This document shows, one piece after another, positions 25,222 to 36,339 of a DNA stretch of 64,000 nucleotides (its first letter is position 1; the number at the start of each line of letters is the position of its first letter). The translations under genes were made by a program, and so were the position numbers. Source of the DNA: DASSQJ01 sp963773655 (lineage in GTDB: Bacteria > Actinomycetota > Actinomycetes > Actinomycetales > Dermatophilaceae); the NCBI GenBank assembly GCA_963773655.1, contig CAVZBX010000005.1:310001-374000 (forward strand), given 5' to 3'. Under the pieces are notes generated by a model. The model was not told where the DNA came from, ran no database searches, and saw only the letters and a list, made by a program, of their open reading frames with translations.

Positions 25222-27765
25222 ATGACCGAACCCGCGCTCCCGACCGCCCTCGTGTCCGACGAGTCCCCCTCGACCGACGCCCGGCGGGTCGGTCCGGCGT
25301 TCCGGACCTCCCACCCCCTCGCCTCCGGGCCGATCGTCCAGCCCCCCGCGACGGTCGACGGCTTCGTCGAGGCCTTCCTCGCCGAGCTCAACTACGGCCA
25401 GGGTGTCCAGCTGTCCACCTCGACCGTCAACGACCAGTACCTCGCCCTGGCCCGCACCGTGCGCCGCTACCTCATGGCCGACTGGCTGGGCACCGGCGCC
25501 CGGCGGCGGCAGGCGCAGCAGAAGACCGTCGGCTACCTCTCGGCCGAGTACCTCCTCGGCCGCCAGCTGGGGAACAACCTGCTCGCGACGAACCTGCAGG
25601 ACATCGCCGAGGTGGCGATGGACAAGTGCGGCATCGACATCGCGACGCTGCGCGCCCAGGAGGTCGAGCCGGGGCTCGGCAACGGCGGCCTGGGCCGGCT
25701 CGCCGCCTGCTTCGTCGACTCGCTGGCGACGATGGACGTCCCCTGCATCGGCTACGGCATCCGCTACGAGTACGGCATCTTCCGCCAGACCTTCGAGGAC
25801 GAGCGACAGGTCGAGGTGCCCGACTCCTGGCTCTCCCTCGGCAACCCGTGGGAGTTCCCCCACCCGGAGCGGCAGGTGCGGGTGGCCTTCGGGGGCCACA
25901 CCGAGACCTGGACCGACGCGGCCGACCGCGAGCGCACCCGGTGGGTGCCGGACTGGGACGTGCTCGGCATGCCGTACCACTACATGGTGCCCGGCTTCCG
26001 CAACGGTGTCGTCAACACCCTGCGGCTGTGGAGCGCCCGGGCCACCCACGCCTTCGACCTGCAGATCTTCAACGCCGGCGACTACACCCAGGCGGTGCGG
26101 GCCCAGACCTTCGCCGAGAACATCTCCAAGGTGCTCTACCCCGAGGACTCCACGCCCCAGGGCAGGGAGCTGCGGCTGCAGCAGCAGTACTTCTTCGTCG
26201 CCTGCTCGCTCCACGACTACATCGAGAACACCCTCCCCGCCGACTTCGACCTGCACCGTCTCCCGCAGCGGATCGTCTGGCAGCTCAACGACACCCACCC
26301 GGTCATCGCCATCCCGGAGATGATGCGGATCCTCGTCGACGTCAAGGGCCTGGACTGGGACGACGCGTGGTCGATCACCCAGGGATGCTTCGCGTACACC
26401 TGCCACACCCTGCTGCCGGAGGCCCTCGAGGTGTGGCCGGCCGACCTGCTCGGCCGCCTGCTCCCCCGGCACCTCGAGATCATCTACCGGATCAACGACG
26501 AGTTCCTCGAGAAGGTGCAGCAGGCCTTCCCCGGGGACGAGATGCGGGTGCGCCGGATGTCGATCATCGCCGAGCACCCGGAGCGCTCGGTGCGGATGGC
26601 GTACCTCGCGACCGTGACGGCCACCAAGGTCAACGGGGTCGCCGAGCTGCACAGCCAGCTCCTGCGCGACCAGGTGCTGCCCGACTTCTCCCAGCTGTGG
26701 CCGGAGAAGTTCACCAACGTCACCAACGGCGTCACCCCGCGCCGCTTCGTGCGCCTGGCGAACCGGAACATGTCGGAGCTCGTCACCGAGACGATCGGCG
26801 AGGGCTGGGTCACCGACCTCGACCGCCTCCGCGAGCTCGAGCCGTACGCCGACGACGCGTCCTTCCGGGCCGCCTTCCGGGGGGCCAAGGCCGCCAACAA
26901 GGAGCGGCTCAACGCGCTGCTGCTGGTGCGGGACGGCCTCGAGCTGCCCGGCGACACGATGCTCGACGTCATGGTCAAGCGGCTGCACGAGTACAAGCGG
27001 CAGACGCTGAAGCTGCTCCACATCGTCTCGCTCTACGACGACATCGTGTCGGGGCGGGTGGACGTCGCGGACGTGACACCGCGCACCTTCGTCTTCGGGG
27101 CCAAGGCGGCGCCGGGCTACCACCTGGCGAAGGAGATCATCTTCCTCGTCAACTCGGTGGCCACAGTCGTCAACGCCGACCCCCGGGTGGCCGGCCGGCT
27201 CTTCGTCGCCTTCCCGGCGAACTACAACGTCACCCTCGCCGAGAAGCTGATCCCGGCCGCCGACCTCTCCGAGCAGATCTCGCTCGCCGGCAAGGAGGCC
27301 TCCGGGACGGGGAACATGAAGTTCGCGCTCAACGGCGCGCTCACCATCGGCACCGACGACGGCGCCAACGTCGAGATCCGGCGGCTCGTCGGCGACGACA
27401 ACTTCTTCCTCTTCGGGATGGACGAGCCGGAGGTCGAGCGGCTGCAGGCGCACGGCTACACCCCGTCGAAGTTCTACGAGGAGGACCCCGGGCTGCGGAG
27501 CACCATCGACCTGCTCGCGAGCGGCCACTTCACCGACGGCGACCGCAGGGCCGTGGCCCCGGTCATCGACAACCTCCTCCACCAGGACTCGTTCATGGCG
27601 CTGGCGGACTTCCGCTCCTACCTGGACGCCCAGGCGCGGGTCGAGGCCGCGTACGCGGACCCCGAGGGGTGGACGCGCTCGGCCATCCTCAACGTCGCGC
27701 GGTGCGGGTTCTTCTCCTCCGACCGGTCGATGCGCGACTACCTGGACCGGATCTGGCGGGTCTGA
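25222..27765 (+). CDS. glgP: Glycogen phosphorylase (GT35)
   Basis: This enzyme releases alpha-glucose-1-phosphate from glycogen ends using PLP. The 847-residue length fits the classical phosphorylase family. Key segments are EVEPGLGNGGLGRLAACFVDS and YGIRYEYGIFRQ in the N-terminal half, NDTHPVIAIPEMMRI, TNGVTPRRF, the KRLHEYKRQTLKLLH block and the PLP-binding EASGTGNMKFALNGALTIGT with Lys at about residue 700. No N-terminal regulatory extension is seen. A TACGCT hexamer at 25152-25157 could be the -10 of a leadered promoter with about a 60-nt 5' UTR. Its product enters central metabolism through Pgm at 37.7 kb. It is followed closely by glgE on the same strand. Confidence 0.96.
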   Translation: MTEPALPTALVSDESPSTDARRVGPAFRTSHPLASGPIVQPPATVDGFVEAFLAELNYGQGVQLSTSTVNDQYLALARTVRRYLMADWLGTGARRRQAQQKTVGYLSAEYLLGRQLGNNLLATNLQDIAEVAMDKCGIDIATLRAQEVEPGLGNGGLGRLAACFVDSLATMDVPCIGYGIRYEYGIFRQTFEDERQVEVPDSWLSLGNPWEFPHPERQVRVAFGGHTETWTDAADRERTRWVPDWDVLGMPYHYMVPGFRNGVVNTLRLWSARATHAFDLQIFNAGDYTQAVRAQTFAENISKVLYPEDSTPQGRELRLQQQYFFVACSLHDYIENTLPADFDLHRLPQRIVWQLNDTHPVIAIPEMMRILVDVKGLDWDDAWSITQGCFAYTCHTLLPEALEVWPADLLGRLLPRHLEIIYRINDEFLEKVQQAFPGDEMRVRRMSIIAEHPERSVRMAYLATVTATKVNGVAELHSQLLRDQVLPDFSQLWPEKFTNVTNGVTPRRFVRLANRNMSELVTETIGEGWVTDLDRLRELEPYADDASFRAAFRGAKAANKERLNALLLVRDGLELPGDTMLDVMVKRLHEYKRQTLKLLHIVSLYDDIVSGRVDVADVTPRTFVFGAKAAPGYHLAKEIIFLVNSVATVVNADPRVAGRLFVAFPANYNVTLAEKLIPAADLSEQISLAGKEASGTGNMKFALNGALTIGTDDGANVEIRRLVGDDNFFLFGMDEPEVERLQAHGYTPSKFYEEDPGLRSTIDLLASGHFTDGDRRAVAPVIDNLLHQDSFMALADFRSYLDAQARVEAAYADPEGWTRSAILNVARCGFFSSDRSMRDYLDRIWRV

Positions 27766-27816
27766 ACACCCGGGCGCGGGTAGGGCGTGATTGGACAGCG
27801 GCGCCCCCGGCTTCGG

Positions 27817-27822
27817 TAGGTT
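27817..27822 (+). promoter_or_regulatory. -10 hexamer of the glgE operon promoter
   Basis: TAGGTT ends exactly 7 nt before the GTG at 27830, the leaderless arrangement. It supports the internal GTG start for glgE and places the promoter of glgE-treS-mak-glgB in the gap behind glgP. Confidence 0.5.
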
Positions 27823-27829
27823 CGGGAGG

Positions 27830-29853
27830 GTGACTGCAGCCCCCAGGTCCCACCGTCCGCAGCAGCCCCTCGGCCGCATCCCCGTCCTCGACGTCCGTCC
27901 GTGCATCGACCACGGCACCCTCCCGGCGAAGTCCGTCGTGGGCGAGGAGCTCGAGGTCGTCGCGACCGTGTTCCGCGAGGGGCACGACGCGGTGAACGCC
28001 ACGGTCGTCCTCACCGACCCCGACGGCGCCGAGACCCTGGTGCCCATGACCTGCACCAACCCCGGCCTCGACACGTGGAGCGCACGGTTGCGGCCCGACC
28101 GCACCGGCCTCTGGCACTACCGCGTCGAGGGCTGGTCCGACCCGTACGGCACCTGGGAGCACGACGCGACGATCAAGGTCGCCGCCGACGTCGACACCGC
28201 GCTGATGCTGGAGGAGGGCGCCCGCGTGCTCGAGCGGGCCGTCGACGAGGTCGAGCGCACCGCGGAGCAGGAGCAGGTGCTCGTCGACGCGATCACCGTG
28301 CTGCGCGACGAGTCACGACCGGCCGGGGTGCGGCTGCGGGCCGGCACCGGCGCCGCGGTCGAGGTCGAGCTCGGCGAACGGCCGTTGCGCGACATGGTCA
28401 CCCCCTCGGGCGACCTGCCGCTGCTCGTCGAGCGCGAGCGCGCCCTCGTCGGCGCCTGGTACGAGTTCTTCCCGCGCAGCGAGGGCGCTCGCTACGACGA
28501 GGCCGAGCACCGCTGGCAGTCGGGCACCCTGCGTACCGCCGCCGAGCGCCTCCCCGCCGTCGCCGACATGGGCTTCGACGTCGTGTACCTCACCCCGGTC
28601 CACCCGATCGGCCAGGCTGCCAAGAAGGGCCCGAACAACACCCTCGACGCCTCCCCCGAGGACCCGGGCAGCCCCTACGCCATCGGCTCCCCCGACGGCG
28701 GGCACGACGCCATCCACCCCGACCTCGGCGACTTCGACGACTTCGACGCCTTCGTGGCCCGGGCCGAGGAGCTGGGGCTCGAGGTGGCGATGGACCTGGC
28801 GCTGCAGTGCTCCCCCGACCACCCGTGGGTCCGGTCGCACCCCGAGTGGTTCACCACCCGCGCCGACGGCACGATCGCCTACGCGGAGAACCCGCCGAAG
28901 AAGTACCAGGACATCTACCCGATGAACTTCGACAACGACCCCGAGGGGATCTACGAGGAGGTGCGCCGCGTCGTCCAGGTGTGGATCGACCACGGGGTGA
29001 AGATCTTCCGCGTCGACAACCCGCACACCAAGCCCGTCGAGTTCTGGCAGTGGATCATCCAGGACGTCGCCGAGGACCACCCCGACGTCATCTGGCTCGC
29101 GGAGGCGTTCACCCGGCCGGCGATGATGCACACCCTCGCGAAGGTCGGCTTCCAGCAGAGCTACACCTACTACGCGTGGCGCAACACCGCGGCCGAGCTG
29201 CGCGAGTACCTCACCGAGCTCTCCGGGGAGGCCTCGTACTACATGCGGCCCTCGTTCTGGCCGACGACGCACGACATCCTCACGCCGTACATGCAGTTCG
29301 GTGGCGCGGCCGCGTGGAAGGTGCGGGCGGTCCTGGCCGGCACCCTGGTGCCCACGTACGGCATCTACGCCGGGTACGAGCTGATGGAGCACGTGGCCCG
29401 GCCCGGCGCCGAGGAGCAGATCGCCAACGAGAAGTACGAGTTCAAGGACCGCCACTGGGCCGACTACGAGCCCGGTGGCGTGAAGGAGGGTCAGTCGCTG
29501 TCCGGGTGGCTCACCCGGCTGAACGCCATCCGGCGCGACCACCCGGCGCTGCACCGGCTGCGCAACATCCGCTTCCACCACGTCGACGACGAGAACTTCC
29601 TCGCCTTCTCGAAGCGGCTGGTGCTGCCCGACGGCACCGAGGACGTCGTCGTGGTCGTCGCCAACCTCGACCCGCACTCCACGCGCGCCACGACGCTGCG
29701 CCTGGACATGGGCGCCCTCGGCCTCGAGCCGGGTGACACCTTCGAGGCGCACGACCTCGTCACCGACGAGCACTGGGTCTGGCAGCGCGACAACTACGTC
29801 CGTCTCGGACCGGAGGTCGAGCCCGTGCACGTCGTGCACGTGAGGAGGCCCTG

Positions 29854-29857
<4 letters not shown>
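27830..29857 (+). CDS. glgE: Alpha-1,4-glucan:maltose-1-phosphate maltosyltransferase GlgE (GH13_3)
   Basis: GlgE extends alpha-1,4-glucan with maltosyl units from maltose-1-phosphate. I prefer the GTG at 27830: a TAGGTT hexamer lies 7 nt before it, and it puts the nucleophile Asp (in FRVDNPHTKP) at about residue 396 and the acid Glu (in IWLAEAFTRP) at about 425. The 29-residue spacing equals that of the Streptomyces enzyme (394 and 423). An in-frame TTG at 27791 would add 13 residues. The N-terminal beta domain (about 1-100) and helix-bundle domain (about 110-200) precede the barrel, and KKGPNNTLDASPEDPGSPYAIGS is a GlgE-specific block. It overlaps treS by 4 bp (GTGA) and leads the operon glgE-treS-mak-glgB. 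Confidence 0.96.
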
Positions 29858-31597
<1,740 letters not shown>

Positions 31598-31605
<8 letters not shown>

Positions 31606-33058
31606 GCTCCACCACGACGCGACGATCACGCCGTCCAAGCTCGAGCTCGTCGAGGGGTGGATGGGCGCCCAGCGGTGGTACACGGCCAAGGGCGGCCGGC
31701 CGCTGCTGCGCCTCGTCGGCCGCTGGCGCCTCGACGACCCCGCCGGCGAGGTGGGGGTCGAGACCCTGCTCGTCGCGGACGAGTCGGGCACCGAGCCGGT
31801 CGTCTACCAGGTTCCCCTGACCTACCGGGGCGCCCCGCTCGACGGCGCCGAGCACGCCCTCGTGGGCACGACCGAGCACTCGGTGCTCGGCCGGCGGTGG
31901 GTCTACGACGCCCCGCACGACCCCGTCTACGCCACCCAGCTGCTCGAGCTCGTCCAGGGCCGGGTGCGGGCCGCGTCCTCGGAGCGGTCGGACGCCGTCG
32001 AGGAGGACGTCGCCGGTGTGCCCCAGCCGAGCTGGGGACGCCAGGTACGCGTCGCCTCCGCCCGGGTGCTGTCGGGAGAGCAGTCGAACACCTCGGTGAT
32101 CCTCGACGCCGTCGACGACGCCGGCGAGGCGGTACCGCTCATCGTCAAGGTGTTCCGGATGCTCTCCCCCGGCGACAACCCCGACGTCGTCCTCCAGGGG
32201 GCGCTCGTCGACGCCGGCTCGGCCCGCGTACCCGCGGTCGTCGGTGCCGTGACCGGGCACTGGACCCACCCGACGACCGAAGGCGACACCCGGGCGTCGG
32301 GCCACCTCGCGTTCTGCCAGGAGTTCCTACCCGGGGTCGAGGACGCCTGGCGGGTCGCGCTGCGGGCCGGGGAGGCGGGCGAGGACTTCACCGCGCCCGC
32401 CCACGAGCTCGGCGAGGCGACCGCCGAGGTGCACGCCACCCTCGCCGAGGCCTTCGGCACGAGCCCCACGACCCCGGAGCAGGTCGACGCGGTGCTCGCC
32501 GAGATGCGCCGCCGCTTCGACGCCGCGGTCACGGCCCAGCCGGCGCTCGACGAGGTCCGCGACGCCGTGGAGGCGGTGCTGCGGGCCGCGCAGGACGCCC
32601 CGTGGCCACCGCTGCAGCGCATCCACGGCGACCTCCACCTCGGTCAGGTGCTGCGCTCGCCCGACCGCGGGTGGGTGCTCCTCGACTTCGAGGGCGAGCC
32701 GCTGCGACCACTCGCGGAACGGTCGCTGCCCGACCTCTGGGTGCGCGACGTCGCCGGGATGCTGCGCAGCATCGACTACGTCGGCGGCGCCCTCGAGCAG
32801 GCCGGCGTGGGTGACGACGCGCGCGCCCGGGTCGCCGCCACCCAGCAGGCCTTCCTCGACGGTTACGCCGCCCGCGCCGGCTCCGACCCCCGCTCGCTGG
32901 GACCGCTCCTCGCGGCCTTCGAGCTCGACAAGGCGATGTACGAGGTCGTCTACGAGACGCGCAACCGGCCCGGCTGGGTCGGCATCCCGCTCCACGCCGT
33001 CCGCCGCCTCATCCACGACGACACCCCGGCCCCCACCACCCAAGGAGATGCCCCGTGA
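31598..33058 (+). CDS. mak: Maltokinase (Mak/Pep2)
   Basis: Mak phosphorylates maltose at the anomeric hydroxyl with ATP to give alpha-maltose-1-phosphate, the GlgE donor. The 486 residues have an N-terminal cap of about 110 residues (with the KLELVEGWMGAQRWYTAKG opening common in this family) and an aminoglycoside-kinase-like fold. The catalytic loop is IHGDLHLGQVL (Asp base), followed by the metal-binding VLLDFEGEPLRP. VIVKVFRMLSPGDNPDV provides the nucleotide-contacting Lys region. It lies between treS (8-bp overlap) and glgB (4-bp overlap). A ribosome site for glgB, AAGGAG, is inside its 3' end. Confidence 0.95.
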
Positions 33059-35316
33059 GCCCCACGCCCAGCCCTGAGGTCGGTGGCGCCATCGCCGCCC
33101 TCGCCTCGGGCCGCCACCAGCAGCCGCACGACCTCCTGGGCCAGCACCTCGAGCCCGGCGGGCTGCGCATCCGGGTCCTCAAGCCGCTCGCCGAGGCGGT
33201 GCGGGTCCGCTTCGAGGACGGCGAGGAGATGGAGCTCGGGCACGAGGCCGAGGGGGTGTGGACCGCGGTGCGACCGGACGTCACCCGCACGATGGACTAC
33301 CGGCTCCTCGTCCGCTGGGCCGACGGCGTCGACCACCTCCAGGACGACCCCTACCGGTTCGCGCCCACGCTCGGCGAGGTCGACCTCCACCTCGTGGGCG
33401 AGGGCCGCCACGAGCAGCTGTGGACGGTCCTCGGCGCCCGCACGCGCCGGTACGACGGGCCGATGGGATCCGTGCGGGGCGTCTCGTTCGCCGTCTGGGC
33501 TCCGCGCGCCAAGGCGGTGCGCGTCGTCGGCGACTTCAACAGCTGGGACGGGCGGGTGCACCCGATGCGCCTCATCGGCGCCAGCGGCGTCTGGGAGCTG
33601 TTCGTGCCGGACGTGGGGCCGGGGGCGGTGTACAAGTACGAGATCCGCGGCGCCGACGACGTCGTGCGCACCAAGGCCGACCCGATGGCGCGACGCACCG
33701 AGTGCCCGCCGAACACCGGCTCGGTCGTCGACGAGACGACCCACGAGTGGGCTGACCGGCAGTGGATGGAGCGACGGGCCGGCAGCGACCCCCACACCGG
33801 GCCGATGAGCGTCTACGAGGTCCACCTCGGCTCCTGGCGGCAGGGCATGACCTACCGCGACCTCGCCGAGCACCTCGTCAACTACGTCGCCGACCTCGGC
33901 TTCACCCACGTGGAGTTCCTCCCCGTCATGGAGCACCCCTACGGGCCGTCGTGGGGCTACCAGGTGACCGGGTACTACGCACCCACCGCCCGGTTCGGCA
34001 CCCCCGACGACTTCCGTTACCTCGTCGACACCCTCCACCAGCACGGCATCGGGGTCATCCTCGACTGGGTGCCCGGGCACTTCCCCCGGGACGACTTCGC
34101 GCTCGCGCGGTTCGACGGGCTGGCCCTCTACGAGCACCCCGACCCCCGCCGTGGGGACCAGCCCGACTGGGGCACCCACATCTTCGACTTCGGACGCCTC
34201 GAGGTGCGCAACTTCCTCGTCGCCAACGCCCTCTACTGGCTCGAGGAGTTCCACGTCGACGGCCTGCGGGTCGACGCCGTGGCCTCGATGCTCTACCTCG
34301 ACTACTCGCGTCGTGACGGGGAGTGGATCCCCAACGTCCACGGCGGGCGCGAGCACCTGGAGGCGATCGGTCTGCTCCAGGAGGCGAACGCGACCGCCTA
34401 CAAGCGCGAGCCCGGCGTCATCACGGTGGCCGAGGAGTCGACGTCGTGGCCCGGGGTCACGCAGCCGACCTCGGGCGGTGGGCTCGGGTTCGGGCTGAAG
34501 TGGAACATGGGCTGGATGAACGACACGCTCCGCTACCTCCAGGAGGAGCCGGTGCACCGCCAGTACCACCACAACCTGCTGACCTTCTCGCTCATGTACG
34601 CCTTCAGCGAGAAGTTCGTGCTCCCCATCAGCCACGACGAGGTGGTGCACGGCAAGGGCTCACTGCTCGGCAAGATCCCCGGCTCCCGACCGGACCAGCT
34701 CGCCACCCTGCGCGCCTTCCTCGCCTACATGTGGAGCCACCCGGGCAAGCAGCTGCTCTTCATGGGCAGCGAGTTCGCCCAGCCCGGGGAGTGGGCCGAC
34801 GGCCGCTCGCTGGACTGGTGGCTGCTCGACCACGCGGCCCACTACCGGGTGCACAACCTCGTCAAGGAGCTGAACGCGCTCTACCGCGCGCACCCGGCGC
34901 TGTGGGCGCTCGACCACGAGCCGGCCGGGTTCCGCTGGCTCGACGCCGACGACAACACCGGCAACCTGCTCTCGTACCTGCGCTTCTCCGAGGCCGACCC
35001 ACGGCGGGGCGACGTCGTCGCGACCGTGGTCAACTACAGCGGCGAGGACAAGGCGTGGGTGCGGATGGGGGTGCCCCGGCCGGGCCGCTGGGAGGTGGTC
35101 CTGGACACCTCGGGCTTCGACGAGACCGGCTCCCCCAGCCAGGCCGGGGTCGTGCTCGAGGCCGCCGCCGAGCCGTGGAACGACCAGCCGTGGTCGGTGA
35201 CGGTGCGGGTCGCCCGGCTCTCGGCGGTCTACCTCGTCCCGATCGACGAGACCGGGCAGGACCCGGCGGTGGCCTCCCCCGAGGCCCGGGCAGCAACCCC
35301 CTCACCGCTCACCTGA
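33055..35316 (+). CDS. glgB: 1,4-alpha-glucan branching enzyme GlgB
   Basis: GlgB transfers chain segments to make alpha-1,6 branches in the glucan made by GlgE. The 753 residues have a short N1 domain (to about 115), a CBM48 module (about 130-240, AVWAPRAKAVRVVGDFNSWDG) and the GH13 barrel. Conserved motifs are SVYEVHLGSWRQG, the branching-enzyme marker VLDWVPGHFPRDDFAL (seen as ILDWVPGHFPRD), GLRVDAVASMLYLDYSR with the nucleophile, ITVAEESTSWPGVT with the acid Glu, and LPISHDEVVHGKGSL. The GTG overlaps the mak stop (GTGA), with AAGGAG six bases ahead. It is last in the operon; a strong hairpin follows within 50 bp. Confidence 0.96.
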   Translation: MSPTPSPEVGGAIAALASGRHQQPHDLLGQHLEPGGLRIRVLKPLAEAVRVRFEDGEEMELGHEAEGVWTAVRPDVTRTMDYRLLVRWADGVDHLQDDPYRFAPTLGEVDLHLVGEGRHEQLWTVLGARTRRYDGPMGSVRGVSFAVWAPRAKAVRVVGDFNSWDGRVHPMRLIGASGVWELFVPDVGPGAVYKYEIRGADDVVRTKADPMARRTECPPNTGSVVDETTHEWADRQWMERRAGSDPHTGPMSVYEVHLGSWRQGMTYRDLAEHLVNYVADLGFTHVEFLPVMEHPYGPSWGYQVTGYYAPTARFGTPDDFRYLVDTLHQHGIGVILDWVPGHFPRDDFALARFDGLALYEHPDPRRGDQPDWGTHIFDFGRLEVRNFLVANALYWLEEFHVDGLRVDAVASMLYLDYSRRDGEWIPNVHGGREHLEAIGLLQEANATAYKREPGVITVAEESTSWPGVTQPTSGGGLGFGLKWNMGWMNDTLRYLQEEPVHRQYHHNLLTFSLMYAFSEKFVLPISHDEVVHGKGSLLGKIPGSRPDQLATLRAFLAYMWSHPGKQLLFMGSEFAQPGEWADGRSLDWWLLDHAAHYRVHNLVKELNALYRAHPALWALDHEPAGFRWLDADDNTGNLLSYLRFSEADPRRGDVVATVVNYSGEDKAWVRMGVPRPGRWEVVLDTSGFDETGSPSQAGVVLEAAAEPWNDQPWSVTVRVARLSAVYLVPIDETGQDPAVASPEARAATPSPLT

Positions 35317-35325
35317 GCTGCCGAA

Positions 35326-35362
35326 CGGCCCGGCGAGGAGGATGAGGCTCCTCGCCGGGCCG
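35326..35362. terminator. Bidirectional hairpin terminator candidate
   Basis: Perfect 15-bp arms (CGGCCCGGCGAGGAG and its complement) with a 7-nt loop lie between the convergent glgB stop (35316) and dsrE2 stop (35414). It should end both the glgE operon and the sulfide-oxidation operon. Confidence 0.65.
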
Positions 35363-35413
35363 CTCCGGTCGGCGCCCGGAGGGTACGGCGCCGCAGTCGT
35401 GACCGCGTCGCGC

Positions 35414-35953
35414 TCAGATGAAGAGCAGCTGCGCGCCGTCGGTGATCTCGATGAAGTCGCTCGCGGAGATGATGGCCTCGACGCCCTCGTAGAGGTCGTC
35501 CTCGGTCACGTGGTTCATGTCGGCCGACATCCGGCAGGCCCACATGTGCACCCCGGACCCCGACAGCAGGTCGAGGAACTCGGGCACCTCGGGCACGTCG
35601 AGGTCGGCGATCTGCTTCTTCATCATCTTCGTGGCCGCGGCGGTGGCCCCGGGGAGGGCGCCGAGCATGTGGTGGATCCCCATGCCGCTGTGGCCCGGCG
35701 GGTGCATCGCGGTGTTGCCGACGAAGCTGAACTTCAGGTCCGACATCGTCGCCTTGGTGATGATGTCGAACCCCCAGAAGGTGAAGAACATGTGGGTCTC
35801 GACGCCCTCGCCGACGGCGGCGTTGGCGAGGATCAGGCCGGGGTAGGCCATGTCGAGGTTGCCCTTGGAGCAGATGATGGCGAGCTTGCGGCCCTCGCCC
35901 TCCGGCTCGTCGAACGACGGGACGACGGCGGGGGCGGTCTCGGTAGTGGTCAT
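35414..35953 (-). CDS. DsrE/DsrF/DrsH-like (DsrE2-type) sulfur carrier protein
   Basis: This family carries persulfide sulfur between enzymes in sulfur oxidation. The 179-residue protein has a variable acidic N-terminus (about 1-20) and then the DsrE2 core: KLAIICSKGNLDMAYPGLILANAA with one Cys, HMFFTFWGFDIIT, a hydrophobic middle with GMGIHHMLGALPG, and a second conserved Cys in VHMWACRMSADMN. Both Cys are candidates for persulfide transfer. It is the last gene of an operon after the sulfide:quinone oxidoreductase and DsrC/TusE genes on the same strand, 32 bp after dsrC. A terminator hairpin follows. The chemistry is inferred from the family and the neighbours. Confidence 0.85.
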   Translation of the reverse strand: MTTTETAPAVVPSFDEPEGEGRKLAIICSKGNLDMAYPGLILANAAVGEGVETHMFFTFWGFDIITKATMSDLKFSFVGNTAMHPPGHSGMGIHHMLGALPGATAAATKMMKKQIADLDVPEVPEFLDLLSGSGVHMWACRMSADMNHVTEDDLYEGVEAIISASDFIEITDGAQLLFI

Positions 35954-35984
35954 GGCGGTCTCCTGCGTCAGCTCTCGTGGGGGG

Positions 35985-36301
35985 TCAGACGCAGCCCTTG
36001 GGCTTGGGCAGCCCGGAGACGTAGCTCATCTTCTTGGCCGGCTTCCCGGGGAAGAGGCGAAGAGGGCCTTGACGGGGGTGCCGGTCTGGGTCGACACGCG
36101 GCGCAGCGTCGCGGTCTCGCCCTGGGCGGCGTAGTCCTCGCGGAGGAAGCGGATGAGCTTCCAGTGCTCCTCGGTGAGGGGGTCGATGCCGATGAGCCTG
36201 GCGAGCTCGGGGGCGAGGTCCTCGCTCCACTGGTCGGGCTCGGTGAGGAAGCCTTCCTCGTTGACCTCGACCTGGTGGCCGGCGATCGTCGTGGTGGTCA
36301 T
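35985..36301 (-). pseudogene. DsrC/TusE family sulfur relay protein, one frameshift
   Basis: DsrC/TusE proteins accept sulfur on a C-terminal Cys. The N-terminal two thirds reads in one frame (AGHQVEVNEEGFLTEPDQWSEDLAPELA, EEHWKLIRFLREDY) up to TPVKALF. The remaining part, LFPGKPAKKMSYVSGLPKPKGCV, is in the next frame. One base is missing near 36055-36062, where the sequence should read ttc-cgc-ctc-ttc. The final Cys in GCV is the universally conserved carrier residue of DsrC; the second Cys, ten residues earlier in true DsrC, is not seen, which is a TusE-like trait. The ATG at 36301 gives the family N-terminus. It sits between sqr and dsrE2. The break could be a consensus error. Confidence 0.8.
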
Positions 36302-36339
36302 GGTGGGGGTGTCCTTTCGTTCGGTCCGGGGTGCTGCGT

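Noticed and set aside
21415..28104. A 2,229-codon open frame on the minus strand across glgX, the hydroxyacid oxidase, glgP and the start of glgE
   Set aside because: Its translation is Val/Arg/Gly/Glu/His-rich with no domain pattern and lies antisense to three or more clearly real genes. Long antisense frames are expected at this GC content.
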